Part shown: one piece after another, positions 46,169-56,025 of the stretch | How the letters are laid out: the number at the start of each line of letters is the position of its first letter | How positions within the stretch are numbered: the stretch's first letter is position 1 | Assembly: GCF_002214805.1 (NCBI RefSeq) | Contig: NZ_CP019914.1 | Coordinates: forward strand, 1,054,001 to 1,118,000 | DNA: 64,000 nt | Direction of reading: 5' to 3' | Source: Brachyspira hampsonii | Lineage (GTDB): Bacteria > Spirochaetota > Brachyspiria > Brachyspirales > Brachyspiraceae | Notes under the pieces: model-generated | What the model saw: the letters and a program-made list of their open reading frames with translations, nothing else | Told to the model about the DNA's origin: nothing | Databases searched by the model: none | Program-made: the position numbers and the translations under genes

Positions 46169-46192
46169 ATATAAACTCTAATAATTAAAAAT

Positions 46193-49100
46193 TTATGATT
46201 TTGAATTTAAAGCATTATTAACCTCAAAATCATTAGCACTTTCCTTATCCTTTTTATCATAATCTTTAAGAGGTATTTTATTTCTAATAGCTGCATAAAT
46301 TGTTGGTACTATAATTAATGTAAACATAGTAGAAACTACAAGCCCACCCAATAAAGCTGTAGCTAAAGGCTTATACATTTCATTTCCGCTTCCTATACCT
46401 AAAGTCATAGGCAATATACCTAATATAGTTGTCAGTGTTGTCATAAGCACAGGTCTTAATCTCCTTTTTCCTGCAAGCAATGCAGCTTCATCTCCTTTTA
46501 TATGCTTCTCATGCATTATCTGATTCATATAATCTATTAATACTATACCATTATTAACTACTATTCCAATTAAAACTATAAAACCTATAGCACTATAAGC
46601 ATTGAGTGTTGTATTCGTTATAAACAAGGCAATAAGCGAACCTGCAAATCCAAAAGGAATTGCAAATGCTATTACAAAAGGAGCTATTAAAGATTCAAAT
46701 TGACTAGCCATTATTGCATAAACTAAAACTAAAGCCAAAATCAAAGCCTGTATTAACTGTCCGAATGCTTCATTCATATCTTCAAAATCTCCGCCGTAAT
46801 TTATATATATTCCATTTGGTATAAAAACATTATCATCTATGGTGTTTCTTACTTCAGTAATAACTTCATTTAAAGGTCTTTCATAAATATTGGCAATTAC
46901 AGTTGTATACCTCTTTCGCTCCTTTCTGTATATTCTATTAGGACCGTAACTTTTTACTATGTCAGCTATTGATGATAATGGTATCAATACACCTTTTACA
47001 GGTATGCTTATCTTTTTTACATCATCTATTGTAACCTTATCAATATTTTCAAGCTGAACATTAACATCTACATCTGTAAAGTCAGAATTTTCAGGAGTTA
47101 TTGTAGTAGCTGTTCTTCCTGCAAAACTTGTATTTATTATTCTTGCAACATCATTAACTTTAAGTCCCATTTTAGCGGCAATGTCTCTATTAACATATAT
47201 TTGAAGTTCCCTATTTGATTCATCAATATCAACCATTGCCCCTCTTATGCCTTCTATATTTGATATAGCACTTACTATTCTGTCGCCAAGTTCTTTTGCC
47301 TGCTCAACATCATCTCCAAGCATCTCTATTTTTATAGCCTCTCCTGATGATCCTCCTGAACTAGAACCCAATGCCATAACATTTATTTTTGCCGGATATA
47401 TTTGAAGTTTTTCTCTTATAAATTCTATATAATCTTCAATACTCCCTTTTCTTCCATTGCTTTTAGATTTTAATTCTATCCTTATATTAGCACTATTTGC
47501 CTCATCTCCTTTTCTTATCCTTGATTGAATTTTAATTAAATCATCTTTAACTATTTCTCTTATATCATTTTCCATAAGCCCAATAAATGACTCTGTCTGT
47601 TCATATTTTGTACCTATAGGCATAGTTACGCGTACCATAAACTGACCTTCATCTGTTTCAGGAAAACCCTCCTTGCCAATAAAACTAACACCTAAGAATA
47701 TCACTGCAAATACTAGTACCATAGACGGTATTAATACTGTTTTTTTTCGTCTTATTGCAAAACTCAGAATTTTATCATAAAGATTTTTCATATTATTATG
47801 TATGTATTTATTACTTAAAGCTTCAAATTTTGACAAAAGTTTTAATTTTTTATTTGTTATAAGTCTTGCTCCGAACATAGGTACTATCAAAATAGCAACC
47901 AGCAATGAAGCTATCATTGATATTGTAACTGTAATACATAAATCTCTAAAAATTTGACTAACCATACCCTCAATATATAAAAAAGGAAGAAATACAGCAA
48001 TAGTAGTGAAAGTAGAAGCTGAAATAGCAAGCGATACTTTGTAAGCTCCGTTAATAGCTGATGAATATTTTCCATAGCCATGATGTCTGTAATAAAATAT
48101 ATTTTCAAGTACTACAATAGAATTATCAACCATCATACCTATTCCAAGTACAAGTCCTGAAAGAGATATTACATTTAAAGTAACCTTCATAAAATACATA
48201 AGAGTAAAAGTTACTATTATAGAAAGAGGTATTGATATGGCTATTATAGATACAGTTCTAATATTCCACATATATATCATAAGAACTATAATTGCAAAAA
48301 GTCCGCCCTGCCAAGCAGCATCAAGAACACCTGCTATAGACTCATTTATACTATCTGCTGTATTAAACATTATTTCATATTTTATGCCTTGAGGAAAATT
48401 ATATTCTTCTAATTGTCTTATTACATTTTTAGAAACTTCTGCCGTATTAGCTCCTGACTCTTTACTTACAGATATTGATATGGAATTTTCACCGTTAATC
48501 TTTATTATATTAACATCATCATCATATCCTTCATAAACCTCAGCTAAATCCTGTATTTTTACTATAGAAGAATTGCCTAAATCATCTGTTTTCAAATCAA
48601 TAATAGTATTTTTTATATCATCAACACTTTTGATTTCTCCCATTGTTCTTATTGTATATCTGTAAAAACCCTGATTAGCCTGTCCTCCTACTAAGTTGTT
48701 ATTATCCCTTGCAAGTACAGAAGCTATATCATTTATATTAATATTATATGCTTTTAATCTATTTAAATTAACATCTATTTTTATTTCATTCTTTAAGCCG
48801 CCTAAAACTTCAGCCTGAGCTACGCCTTTAGCCTGCTTTATTTGAGGTGCTATTTGATTATCCGCTATATTATATAAAGCCGCCTGATCATTTATGCCGT
48901 AAATAGCAACTTCCATTAGTGAAATATCATCTGTACTGAATTTTCTTATTATAGGTTTTTCTGCATTATCCGGAAGTAAATCTACAACCTGCTCCAATGC
49001 TTCTCTTATATCCTCTGAAGCATCATTTAAATCTGTTCCCCAATTAAACTCTATTGTTACATCCGATGCATTTTCTCTTGATGTAGAAGTAACTTCTTTT

Positions 49101-49333
49101 ATATCATTTACCGTAGCTACAGCTCCTTCAATGATTTTTGTAACCGATTTTTCTATCTCTTCAGGACCAGCATTTCTATAACTTGTATATATGCTTACAT
49201 AAGGAACTTCTACACTAGGCATGAAATCTATTGAAAGTTTTGAAAGGCTTACAATACCTAGAATAATCACTGATAGAATAACCATAAGTATAGTTACGGG
49301 TCTTTTTACAACTGTTTCTATTATTGTTCTCAT
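46193..49333 (-). CDS. RND efflux transporter (AcrB/HAE family)
   Basis: 1046 aa with the twelve-helix RND layout and two large periplasmic loops. TM4 carries 'GIGMMVDNSIVVLENIFYYR', which has Asp-Asn at the position of AcrB's proton-relay Asp407-Asp408, a common variant. The opening 'VVKRPVTILMVILSVIILGI' and 'GAVATVNDIKEVTSTSRENA' are typical. No membrane-fusion or TolC-like gene is next to it in the window. Export of drugs or lipophilic compounds is expected. Confidence 0.94.
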   Translation of the reverse strand: MRTIIETVVKRPVTILMVILSVIILGIVSLSKLSIDFMPSVEVPYVSIYTSYRNAGPEEIEKSVTKIIEGAVATVNDIKEVTSTSRENASDVTIEFNWGTDLNDASEDIREALEQVVDLLPDNAEKPIIRKFSTDDISLMEVAIYGINDQAALYNIADNQIAPQIKQAKGVAQAEVLGGLKNEIKIDVNLNRLKAYNININDIASVLARDNNNLVGGQANQGFYRYTIRTMGEIKSVDDIKNTIIDLKTDDLGNSSIVKIQDLAEVYEGYDDDVNIIKINGENSISISVSKESGANTAEVSKNVIRQLEEYNFPQGIKYEIMFNTADSINESIAGVLDAAWQGGLFAIIVLMIYMWNIRTVSIIAISIPLSIIVTFTLMYFMKVTLNVISLSGLVLGIGMMVDNSIVVLENIFYYRHHGYGKYSSAINGAYKVSLAISASTFTTIAVFLPFLYIEGMVSQIFRDLCITVTISMIASLLVAILIVPMFGARLITNKKLKLLSKFEALSNKYIHNNMKNLYDKILSFAIRRKKTVLIPSMVLVFAVIFLGVSFIGKEGFPETDEGQFMVRVTMPIGTKYEQTESFIGLMENDIREIVKDDLIKIQSRIRKGDEANSANIRIELKSKSNGRKGSIEDYIEFIREKLQIYPAKINVMALGSSSGGSSGEAIKIEMLGDDVEQAKELGDRIVSAISNIEGIRGAMVDIDESNRELQIYVNRDIAAKMGLKVNDVARIINTSFAGRTATTITPENSDFTDVDVNVQLENIDKVTIDDVKKISIPVKGVLIPLSSIADIVKSYGPNRIYRKERKRYTTVIANIYERPLNEVITEVRNTIDDNVFIPNGIYINYGGDFEDMNEAFGQLIQALILALVLVYAIMASQFESLIAPFVIAFAIPFGFAGSLIALFITNTTLNAYSAIGFIVLIGIVVNNGIVLIDYMNQIMHEKHIKGDEAALLAGKRRLRPVLMTTLTTILGILPMTLGIGSGNEMYKPLATALLGGLVVSTMFTLIIVPTIYAAIRNKIPLKDYDKKDKESANDFEVNNALNSKS

Positions 49334-49552
49334 AAATGTTTTCTTAATTTTATATTTTACATCATCTTAATATTATAGCATATTAGACGATAAAATGTAA
49401 AAAAAGTTTCAGGTAAATTCCAATTAAATATTATTAAAAAAATGACTTTTATAATATAATTAAAAAATATTAAATAGACTTTTATTAAATGATACAATAA
49501 TCGTTATATACAAAGATAATACAGCAGTATTTTATACATTACAGAATAAATT

Positions 49553-50596
49553 TTATCTTGTAAACATCTTTATAAATCTTTCTCTATACTTGTATGTAAG
49601 TAGTTTTTTATTATATAATTCTGATAATTTCTTTATTTCTGTATCGTCCATTTTATCAGTATCTATTGCATATATATAACTATCTTCTTTAAAACCTTTT
49701 ATCATAATATTAACATAACTATTAAATTTTCTGTCTAAGAATAATTTAAAGAACATTATAGAACATGTTAATATAATAGAATTTATTATTACATATATTA
49801 GTATAAACATGTAATATGGATAAATAAATTCCTTCCCGCTTCCCATAAATAAAAATCCGTTTCCCTGCATAATAGAAACTTCAAAAAGCAAATTACTTCT
49901 TTCAAAATTATCCCAATCTTCTGATCTGTATTTTAATTCATTATCATAATATACAAGAACCATATTATAACTTTTAGCAAACCCCTCATATTCAAGTTCA
50001 TCACTGTCAGCATTCTGAGAAAATGCAAGTCCTGCCTCATATATTATTTCATTTTTTTTATCTTCATAAGAAGTTATTATCTTATTGTCAAAAACCCAAT
50101 TTATTATTCCATATAATACTATAAATATAACAGCCATTATCACAGAAATAACTATGATAAAATTTGAAGATATCAAAGAATAAAAAGTATTCTTATTCTC
50201 AATACTGAACAAATAAAAAAAGTATATTATATGTGATACATAAAAAATAAAAAGAACATGATATCCTCTAGTAAGAAAAGAAGATATAATATTTTCTCTT
50301 AAAAATACTCTGTTTAAAGAAAAAAAGTTAGTTATATAAAAAAGTCCAAGTATAGACAATATAAAAGGAACTAAATATATAATTAAATAAAAAAAAGTCT
50401 CAATTCTTGAATATTTATTCATTTTGTAAAATAAAACACATACAAAATAAAAAGAACATAAAAATTCTATAAACATCAATATTTTCATGATATATGCCGG
50501 TATATTTAAAATCATATAAGCACACATTGATATTATAACTAAAGATGATATAGCAGATACTATAAAGTTTATATTATATTTACTTAATTTTTCCAA
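49553..50596 (-). CDS. Polytopic membrane protein with HAMP-like C-terminus
   Basis: 347 aa. About six membrane segments fill residues 8-170, then an extracytoplasmic domain (residues 180-270, with 'YEGFAKSYNMVLVYYDNELK') and one more helix leading to a polar C-terminal stretch resembling a HAMP linker. There is no kinase or cyclase domain after it. Overlaps the upstream gene by 13 bases, so they are co-translated. It may be a truncated sensor; not recognised. Confidence 0.65.
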   Translation of the reverse strand: MEKLSKYNINFIVSAISSLVIISMCAYMILNIPAYIMKILMFIEFLCSFYFVCVLFYKMNKYSRIETFFYLIIYLVPFILSILGLFYITNFFSLNRVFLRENIISSFLTRGYHVLFIFYVSHIIYFFYLFSIENKNTFYSLISSNFIIVISVIMAVIFIVLYGIINWVFDNKIITSYEDKKNEIIYEAGLAFSQNADSDELEYEGFAKSYNMVLVYYDNELKYRSEDWDNFERSNLLFEVSIMQGNGFLFMGSGKEFIYPYYMFILIYVIINSIILTCSIMFFKLFLDRKFNSYVNIMIKGFKEDSYIYAIDTDKMDDTEIKKLSELYNKKLLTYKYRERFIKMFTR

Positions 50597-51336
50597 TTTA
50601 TTTCTCCTACCTTTGCTTTATCATATATAACTCTTATCATCTTATAATCCAATCCCAAGAAAGAAGCATTATTAACTAAATTATATAAAGCACTAGAGAA
50701 TATGGGCTGAGTATTTTCAATAATCTTATCAGTATAAGGATATGATGCCATTATTCTTGATAAATTAAAAAGTATTGCTATAAGTTTAGATGAGGAAGAA
50801 AGCTCATCATTTGTCATAGAATAGGGAATAACACTTTTTGCCGCTATTGATATAAATATAGGATTAATATTCTCTAAAGTAGATATATTAGATACAGAAT
50901 GCTCTATCATTTCTCTTGCCTTGTCAATAAACTCTTTCTGTTCATATTTATATTCATAGTATATAGGAAGAGATGCTATATAACTTGTATGCATTACATC
51001 TCTTAAAACTAAAAGTATGGATACATAATTAACTAATTCTTCATTGTTTAGTTCAAATTTATCATCATTAATTATTTTATCTTCTTCGCCGTTTCCTTTA
51101 GTCCAAGAAATAGATAATAATTGTCTGATTATATCATTTTCAAATATTGTATATGTATATGATATATATTCTAAAAAAGCTTCATTAGTATTTGATCTTT
51201 TCACTATATTAATAATAGATTCCCTTTGCATTTCTACAGTATCATCAGAACCGGGTATATGAGATAAAAAATTAAAGTTTATAATATTTTCTATATAATC
51301 GATAAACTTTTCATAAGCATCATTTCCTACAAGCAC
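50584..51336 (-). CDS. Cytoplasmic helical protein, unknown
   Basis: 250 aa, all-helical in appearance, no signal or membrane segment. Start is GTG at 51336 with AGGA 9 bases upstream; no in-frame ATG is better placed. It is coupled to the membrane protein that follows by a 13-base overlap, suggesting a two-component functional pair. Family not recognised. Confidence 0.65.
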   Translation of the reverse strand: MLVGNDAYEKFIDYIENIINFNFLSHIPGSDDTVEMQRESIINIVKRSNTNEAFLEYISYTYTIFENDIIRQLLSISWTKGNGEEDKIINDDKFELNNEELVNYVSILLVLRDVMHTSYIASLPIYYEYKYEQKEFIDKAREMIEHSVSNISTLENINPIFISIAAKSVIPYSMTNDELSSSSKLIAILFNLSRIMASYPYTDKIIENTQPIFSSALYNLVNNASFLGLDYKMIRVIYDKAKVGEINWKN

Positions 51337-51503
51337 CTTTTTATATCCTAAAATGAATTTTTTATATGTTTATTTTATTTTCGGAAACTTTACAAAATTC
51401 ACTAAATATTTTAAAATTAATATACATTGTAATATTTTTTAATAGTTGATTTATTTATATTTTATGGTATTTTATTATAGATCATTAAATTGGACTTCTT
51501 TTT

Positions 51504-52181
51504 ATGGAAAACAAACAAAATAACATTAATGATGATAGCCCCAAAAATCAGAAAAAAATAAGAAAAAAAATTAAAAAAATTCTAAAAAAGCGAAGAAAGC
51601 AGAAAAGGCTCAGCTATATAAATAATCTTCCATTGATAAGATTTATGTCTAATATAGACAGTAAATTATTCTTAAAAATATTTAAAGATAATAGAAAAGG
51701 TCCTGTAAAAACCTTTATGAAATTTATGAGCAGAATGGGAGACGGATATATATGGATGATAATTTATTTGATATTTTATATGTTCAGAATAGATTATGCC
51801 CATTTATATTTTTCAAGAGCAGTAACGGGAATATTTATCTGCATATTTTTATTTCTATATATAAAAAGTTTCTTCAGCAGAACGCGTCCCTATCAAAAGC
51901 ATGCCAAAATACCATTTATGTACCCTCCTGATAAGCATTCATTTCCATCAGGACACACAATGGTAGCTTTTTCGGTATCATTTTCTATGGGAAGTTATAG
52001 TTTATATTCTGCTTTGCTGTTTTACCCTATAGCATCTCTTATAGCATTCAGCCGCGTATATGTAGGACTTCATTATCCTTTTGATGTAATATTCGGTATA
52101 ATTTTTGGTACTATAATAGGCTTTTTAGCAAATGTATTGTTTTTCTATATAACAGGACTTCCTATAATAGGTCATTTATGA
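51504..52181 (+). CDS. PAP2-family membrane phosphatase
   Basis: 225 aa. All three phosphatase motifs are visible: KSFFSRTRP (KxxxxxxRP), HSFPSGHT (PSGH) and SRVYVGLHYPFDV (SRxxxxxHxxxD). Five or six membrane helices. The first 40 residues are extraordinarily basic (KNQKKIRKKIKKILKKRRKQ), probably membrane-surface or nucleic-acid attracted. It would dephosphorylate a lipid phosphate such as undecaprenyl pyrophosphate or phosphatidylglycerol phosphate. Confidence 0.9.
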   Translation: MENKQNNINDDSPKNQKKIRKKIKKILKKRRKQKRLSYINNLPLIRFMSNIDSKLFLKIFKDNRKGPVKTFMKFMSRMGDGYIWMIIYLIFYMFRIDYAHLYFSRAVTGIFICIFLFLYIKSFFSRTRPYQKHAKIPFMYPPDKHSFPSGHTMVAFSVSFSMGSYSLYSALLFYPIASLIAFSRVYVGLHYPFDVIFGIIFGTIIGFLANVLFFYITGLPIIGHL

Positions 52182-52807
52182 TTCTTTTTATTGGATTTCA
52201 TACTTTTAAGAGCATCTCTATCCTCTTTTTTTAATTTTTTCTTTAATTTATTTGAGTCAAGCATATTTCTCTTTTCAGATATAAAAATATAGTATCCATT
52301 TTTCTCTTTCACCTTCACACCGCCGAAAATAGATGAAAGTTTATTTTTATACCAATCAAGCCTTTTAGTTACAATAATGAATTTACCATTCAATGCTAAT
52401 TTATAAAATCCTGATTCTATAAAATGTTTTGCAACAGAAAAGTCTGTGTGATAAGGCGGATTAGAAAGTATCATAGAAAAATCTTTATCAATTATGTTTT
52501 TTAATCCGTCGCTTTGAATAATACTGATATTTGAAACATTATTTAAAACAGCATTATTCTTTGATGCTTCTACAGCCTCAGAATCTATATCGCACATAAC
52601 TACTTTATTTTCACCTATTATCTTTGCTGCTAATATTCCCACAACTCCGTATCCGCATCCTAAATCTAAAATTTTATTTTCATTTTCAAAATTTACCTCA
52701 TCAATCATAGATAATGTTCCTATATCTATATTTTTAGGCGAAAATAATTTATCATTTGAAGTAAACTTTAAATCAATATTTTTTATAGTAATTTCTATAT
52801 TATACAT
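52172..52807 (-). CDS. RsmC-like class I methyltransferase
   Basis: 211 aa from the ATG at 52807 (MYNIEITIKNIDLKFTSNDK). The longer frame starts at a TTG that is itself part of a TTGACA box, so it is less likely; no good ribosome binding site is visible. SAM-binding motif 'ILDLGCGYGVVGILAAKIIG' and catalytic NPPYH are intact, as in rRNA guanine-N2 methyltransferases. The basic C-terminal tail fits RNA binding. Its 3' end overlaps the PAP2 gene by 10 bases. Confidence 0.85.
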   Translation of the reverse strand: MYNIEITIKNIDLKFTSNDKLFSPKNIDIGTLSMIDEVNFENENKILDLGCGYGVVGILAAKIIGENKVVMCDIDSEAVEASKNNAVLNNVSNISIIQSDGLKNIIDKDFSMILSNPPYHTDFSVAKHFIESGFYKLALNGKFIIVTKRLDWYKNKLSSIFGGVKVKEKNGYYIFISEKRNMLDSNKLKKKLKKEDRDALKSMKSNKKNHK

Positions 52808-52894
52808 TTTAAGCATTTTATAACCATTTGTATAAATTGTCAATTTTCATTTATACATATAAATTCAATAAAATATATTTCCGATAATCTATAT

Positions 52895-53173
52895 ATGTTT
52901 AAAGTAGATATTATATTAAAAGGAAGAGTTCAAGGCGTAGGTTTCAGATACTATGCCAAACAGGTAGCTGATGAAATGAAAGTCAGCGGAAAAGTATGGA
53001 ATAATTATGACGGTTCAGTAGAAGTCATTGGATATTTAGAGACTAAAAATGGTATTGATGAGTTTATAGAAAAAATCAAGATAGGACCTCAGATGTCTAG
53101 TGTTAAAGAGGTAACTGTTACAGTTATGCCTTCTGATCCGCCTATGGATGATGTTTTTGAAATAGCAAATTAA
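52895..53173 (+). CDS. Acylphosphatase
   Basis: 92 aa, complete. The active-site signature 'GRVQGVGFRYYAKQVADEMK' holds the catalytic Arg, and the Asn in KVWNNYDGSVEV is conserved. It hydrolyses acyl phosphates such as 1,3-bisphosphoglycerate. Immediately followed by the LysM gene after 30 bases. Confidence 0.94.
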   Translation: MFKVDIILKGRVQGVGFRYYAKQVADEMKVSGKVWNNYDGSVEVIGYLETKNGIDEFIEKIKIGPQMSSVKEVTVTVMPSDPPMDDVFEIAN

Positions 53174-53203
53174 AGACCCAAAATTGAACTGAAAACAATA
53201 ATT

Positions 53204-55018
53204 ATGAGAAATATTTTTAAATATGCTTCTATTATAGGATGCACTTTCGCTTCTCTAAATTTTGCTGCTGATTATAAAGATTATAAAGTGAAAAATGGAG
53301 ATACTTTATTTGGAATAGCATTCGCCCATGATATGAGTGCAAATGAATTTTTAAAAATAAATAATATTAAAGACCCTGATAAATATAATCTTAAAGTTGG
53401 AGAAATTTTAAAAGTAAAAGAAAAAGGCTATACTCTTGTATATGATTCTGATAATAAAGTTTTCGGCTTGAAAGGAGAGGAAGGAAACTCATATAAAGAT
53501 TATAAAGTAAAAAATGGAGATACTCTATTCGGTATAGCATTCGCACATGGAATGACTGCTAATGAATTTCTAGCTATAAATAATATTAAAGATGCCAATA
53601 AATACAATCTTAGAGTTGGAGAAACTCTTAAAGTTGCAAACAATCAAAAAGAAAGTAATGCTTCAAGTTCAAATAATACAGATAATAATAATAATACAGA
53701 AAGTTATGATACTTATAAAGTAAAAAGCGGAGACACTTTATATGGAATAGCTTTTTCTCATGGCATGACAGCAAGCGAATTTTTGAAGATAAATAATATA
53801 GATGATCCTGATAAATATAAACTATATGTAGGTAAAACTATGTATGTGAAATCATCTAAAAAAGAAAATAATACAAATAATGAAAAAGAGGCTGAAAAAG
53901 AAATAGAATATTATACTGTTAAAAGCGGCGATACCTTATATGGAATAGCTTTCCAAAATGATATCAGCGTAAATGATTTTCTAAAAATTAATAATATAGA
54001 TGATCCTTTAAAATATAAATTAAGAACAGGCGAAAAATTAAAAATATATGCAAGAGCAAATACATCTAATGCACAAAGCAAAACTATAAAAACATATAAA
54101 GTAAAAAATGGAGATACTCTTGGAGAAATAGCATTAAAAAATTCTATGTCTTTAAAAGATCTGCTTGAGTTAAATAATCTTAATAATAATTATGTACTAA
54201 AAATCGGAGATACTTTAAAAATATATGATAATATTAATATAAGCAGTTCTTCAAAACAATCTTCATATAGAACCTTAGAAAATTATAAAGTAAAAAATGG
54301 AGATACTTTAAGCGAAATAGCATTAGCAAGAGGAATGGATTTAGTAGAATTATATTCCATAAATAATATAAATGACAAATATATTTTGAAAGTTGGAGAT
54401 ACTCTTAAAGTATATGCTAATCCTAAAAAAACTACTGCTTTAGTAATATCAAATTATAAAGTACAAAGCGGAGATACTTTATATTCAATAGCTCAGAAAC
54501 ATAAAATGGATTTAAGAGATTTAATGCAGCTTAATAATATAAAAAATGCTAATGAATATAAATTATATGCAGGGGCAAATATAAAAATAAAAATGGCAAA
54601 AATGGTTCCATACTCTTTTAATGATGACAGCTTATTGCCTGAAAGTTCTTTTATATGGCCTTATAAAGGAATAATAATTTCAGGATATGGAGTAGCTTCT
54701 GATAAACTTGCAAACAGAGGTGTAAATATATTAGGAGATGTAGGCGATAAAGTTATAGCTTCTGATGACGGAATCGTAGAATATGCTGATAATATAAGAG
54801 GATTCGGTACTGTTATCATACTTAAACATAAAAACGGATATAATACTTCTTATGCTCATCTTTCTAAAATAAATGTTAAACTTGGGGATATTGTGAAAAA
54901 AGGCGATTATATAGGAGATATAGGAAATACAGGTATGATAGACAGAAGCGAATTATATTTTAAAATTTCTTATCAGGGAAGATCTATAGATCCTGTAAAA
55001 CTTCTTCCAAAAAGCTAA
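53204..55018 (+). CDS. Seven-LysM protein with a degenerate M23 (LytM) domain
   Basis: 604 aa with a signal peptide to about residue 22 and seven LysM repeats starting at about residues 26, 98, 170, 237, 303, 363 and 422, each with (Y)KVKxGDTL and LKINNI-type ends. The C-terminal domain (about 490-600) has an M23 fold, but the zinc residues are changed: NRGVNILGD replaces the H-x(3)-D motif, and SELYFK replaces the HxH motif; YAHLS is kept. It is likely a non-catalytic LytM factor (EnvC/NlpD-like) that activates amidases in the periplasm. Confidence 0.88.
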   Translation: MRNIFKYASIIGCTFASLNFAADYKDYKVKNGDTLFGIAFAHDMSANEFLKINNIKDPDKYNLKVGEILKVKEKGYTLVYDSDNKVFGLKGEEGNSYKDYKVKNGDTLFGIAFAHGMTANEFLAINNIKDANKYNLRVGETLKVANNQKESNASSSNNTDNNNNTESYDTYKVKSGDTLYGIAFSHGMTASEFLKINNIDDPDKYKLYVGKTMYVKSSKKENNTNNEKEAEKEIEYYTVKSGDTLYGIAFQNDISVNDFLKINNIDDPLKYKLRTGEKLKIYARANTSNAQSKTIKTYKVKNGDTLGEIALKNSMSLKDLLELNNLNNNYVLKIGDTLKIYDNINISSSSKQSSYRTLENYKVKNGDTLSEIALARGMDLVELYSINNINDKYILKVGDTLKVYANPKKTTALVISNYKVQSGDTLYSIAQKHKMDLRDLMQLNNIKNANEYKLYAGANIKIKMAKMVPYSFNDDSLLPESSFIWPYKGIIISGYGVASDKLANRGVNILGDVGDKVIASDDGIVEYADNIRGFGTVIILKHKNGYNTSYAHLSKINVKLGDIVKKGDYIGDIGNTGMIDRSELYFKISYQGRSIDPVKLLPKS

Positions 55019-55050
55019 TAAAATTATAAAAAATATATGTTAAAAATGTA

Positions 55051-55078
55051 TTGACAATTTTTGTATAAATGATACCAT
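55051..55078 (+). promoter_or_regulatory. Promoter for tmRNA
   Basis: TTGACA (55051-55056), a 16-base spacer and TACCAT (55073-55078), 26 bases before the mature tmRNA end. The -35 box is perfect. Confidence 0.68.
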
Positions 55079-55103
55079 AAATACACATATTTGATCTTTG
55101 AAA

Positions 55104-55453
55104 GGGGATGCTCCGGCTTCGACTGCGATGGTTGGAACATATTTTGCATAGTCGTGCTAGGTGTATGCACGTTAATATCATACTGAACAATAAGTGCAGA
55201 CGAATACGCACTTGCAGCTTAATTGAAGCTGCCGCTGATTAAGTAGTTTGTCTATGGGTTACTTTTTCGGTGCCAAAACACATAGAACTTGTATTGGGTG
55301 CCGTATGAGCCTGATATTAAGTATACTCATGCTAGTCTTGTAGTTTTTCTGCTTATCTTCTACCTATAAGGCGAAATTCTTAAAGATAAGATATGCTATG
55401 TAGACGAATGTGGTACGCTTCGTAGGACGCGGGTTCGAGTCCCGCCATCTCCA
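55104..55453 (+). ncRNA. ssrA: Transfer-messenger RNA (ssrA)
   Basis: The 5' GGGGATG pairs with the 3' CATCTCC(A) to form the tRNA-like acceptor, and the T arm reads GGGTTCGAGTCCC. The tag frame GCA GAC GAA TAC GCA CTT GCA GCT TAA (55196-55222) encodes ADEYALAA; the sequence before it (AATAAGT) aligns with the conserved AAUAGUC before the resume codon in E. coli. With SmpB it rescues stalled ribosomes and marks products for proteolysis. Length about 350 nt, normal. Confidence 0.95.
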
Positions 55454-55478
55454 AATTTTTTATAATAATATTACAATC

Positions 55479-55877
55479 ATGAAAATAGATTTTAATCTTA
55501 TTAAAGATATTTTTGAGTTTATATATAATAGTTCTTCTTATCAAATAATTGGAAGCAGTTTATCAAAACAGTTTGATGTATACAATGAAAATAAAATATC
55601 AGAAAGCGAATTAAATGAATCAAATGAAAAAATAGAAAATGATTATCAAAATAAAAGAAATAATTTTATAAATCATATACAGCTTTTATATGATAATAAA
55701 TGCTTAGGAATACCTTATTATCCTGTAAGTATTGAAGATTTATCAGATGCCTATATAAGAATAATGCCGAATGGTTATGAATTTCTATACATACTAAACA
55801 ATTATAATCTTGAAGAAGAAATAAATAAAAATATCCCCATATCAATTATAATCAAAAAATATAATAGTAAATTATAG
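55479..55877 (+). CDS. Small cytoplasmic protein, DUF2513-like
   Basis: 132 aa from the ATG at 55479 (MKIDFNLIKDIFEFIYNSSS); the longer frame begins inside the tmRNA gene and is discarded. The opening DLIKDIF pattern and the later 'LGIPYYPVSIEDLSDAYIRI' with MPNGYEFLYIL recall DUF2513 proteins, which are often linked to phages or accessory regions near tmRNA, a common integration site. The family call is tentative. Confidence 0.6.
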   Translation: MKIDFNLIKDIFEFIYNSSSYQIIGSSLSKQFDVYNENKISESELNESNEKIENDYQNKRNNFINHIQLLYDNKCLGIPYYPVSIEDLSDAYIRIMPNGYEFLYILNNYNLEEEINKNIPISIIIKKYNSKL

Positions 55878-55967
55878 CTAAATAATTTTTTCTTGTCATT
55901 CTTATAATGATAAAAAATCATTTAATATTTTAAATTATATACCCAAGAAACGCTATGCTATTATATA

Positions 55968-56004
55968 AAAAGAGTATGCATATTATAAATATACATACTC
56001 TTTT
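55968..56004. terminator. Bidirectional terminator between DUF2513-like and GH57 genes
   Basis: A 16-bp stem AAAAGAGTATG... with one mismatch (55968-55983 with 55989-56004) bounded by A on the left and T on the right, between convergent genes. Confidence 0.85.
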
Positions 56005-56025
56005 ATTATTCTAATCAAATTATTT

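Noticed and set aside
55410..55478. Start of the DUF2513-like frame inside the tmRNA
   Set aside because: The region is the 3' tRNA-like part of tmRNA; the ATG at 55479 is used instead.
55104..55877. Prophage or genomic island at the tmRNA
   Set aside because: tmRNA is a common integration site and a DUF2513-like gene follows, but there is no integrase, no duplicated 3' end of tmRNA and no phage genes in the next 8 kb.
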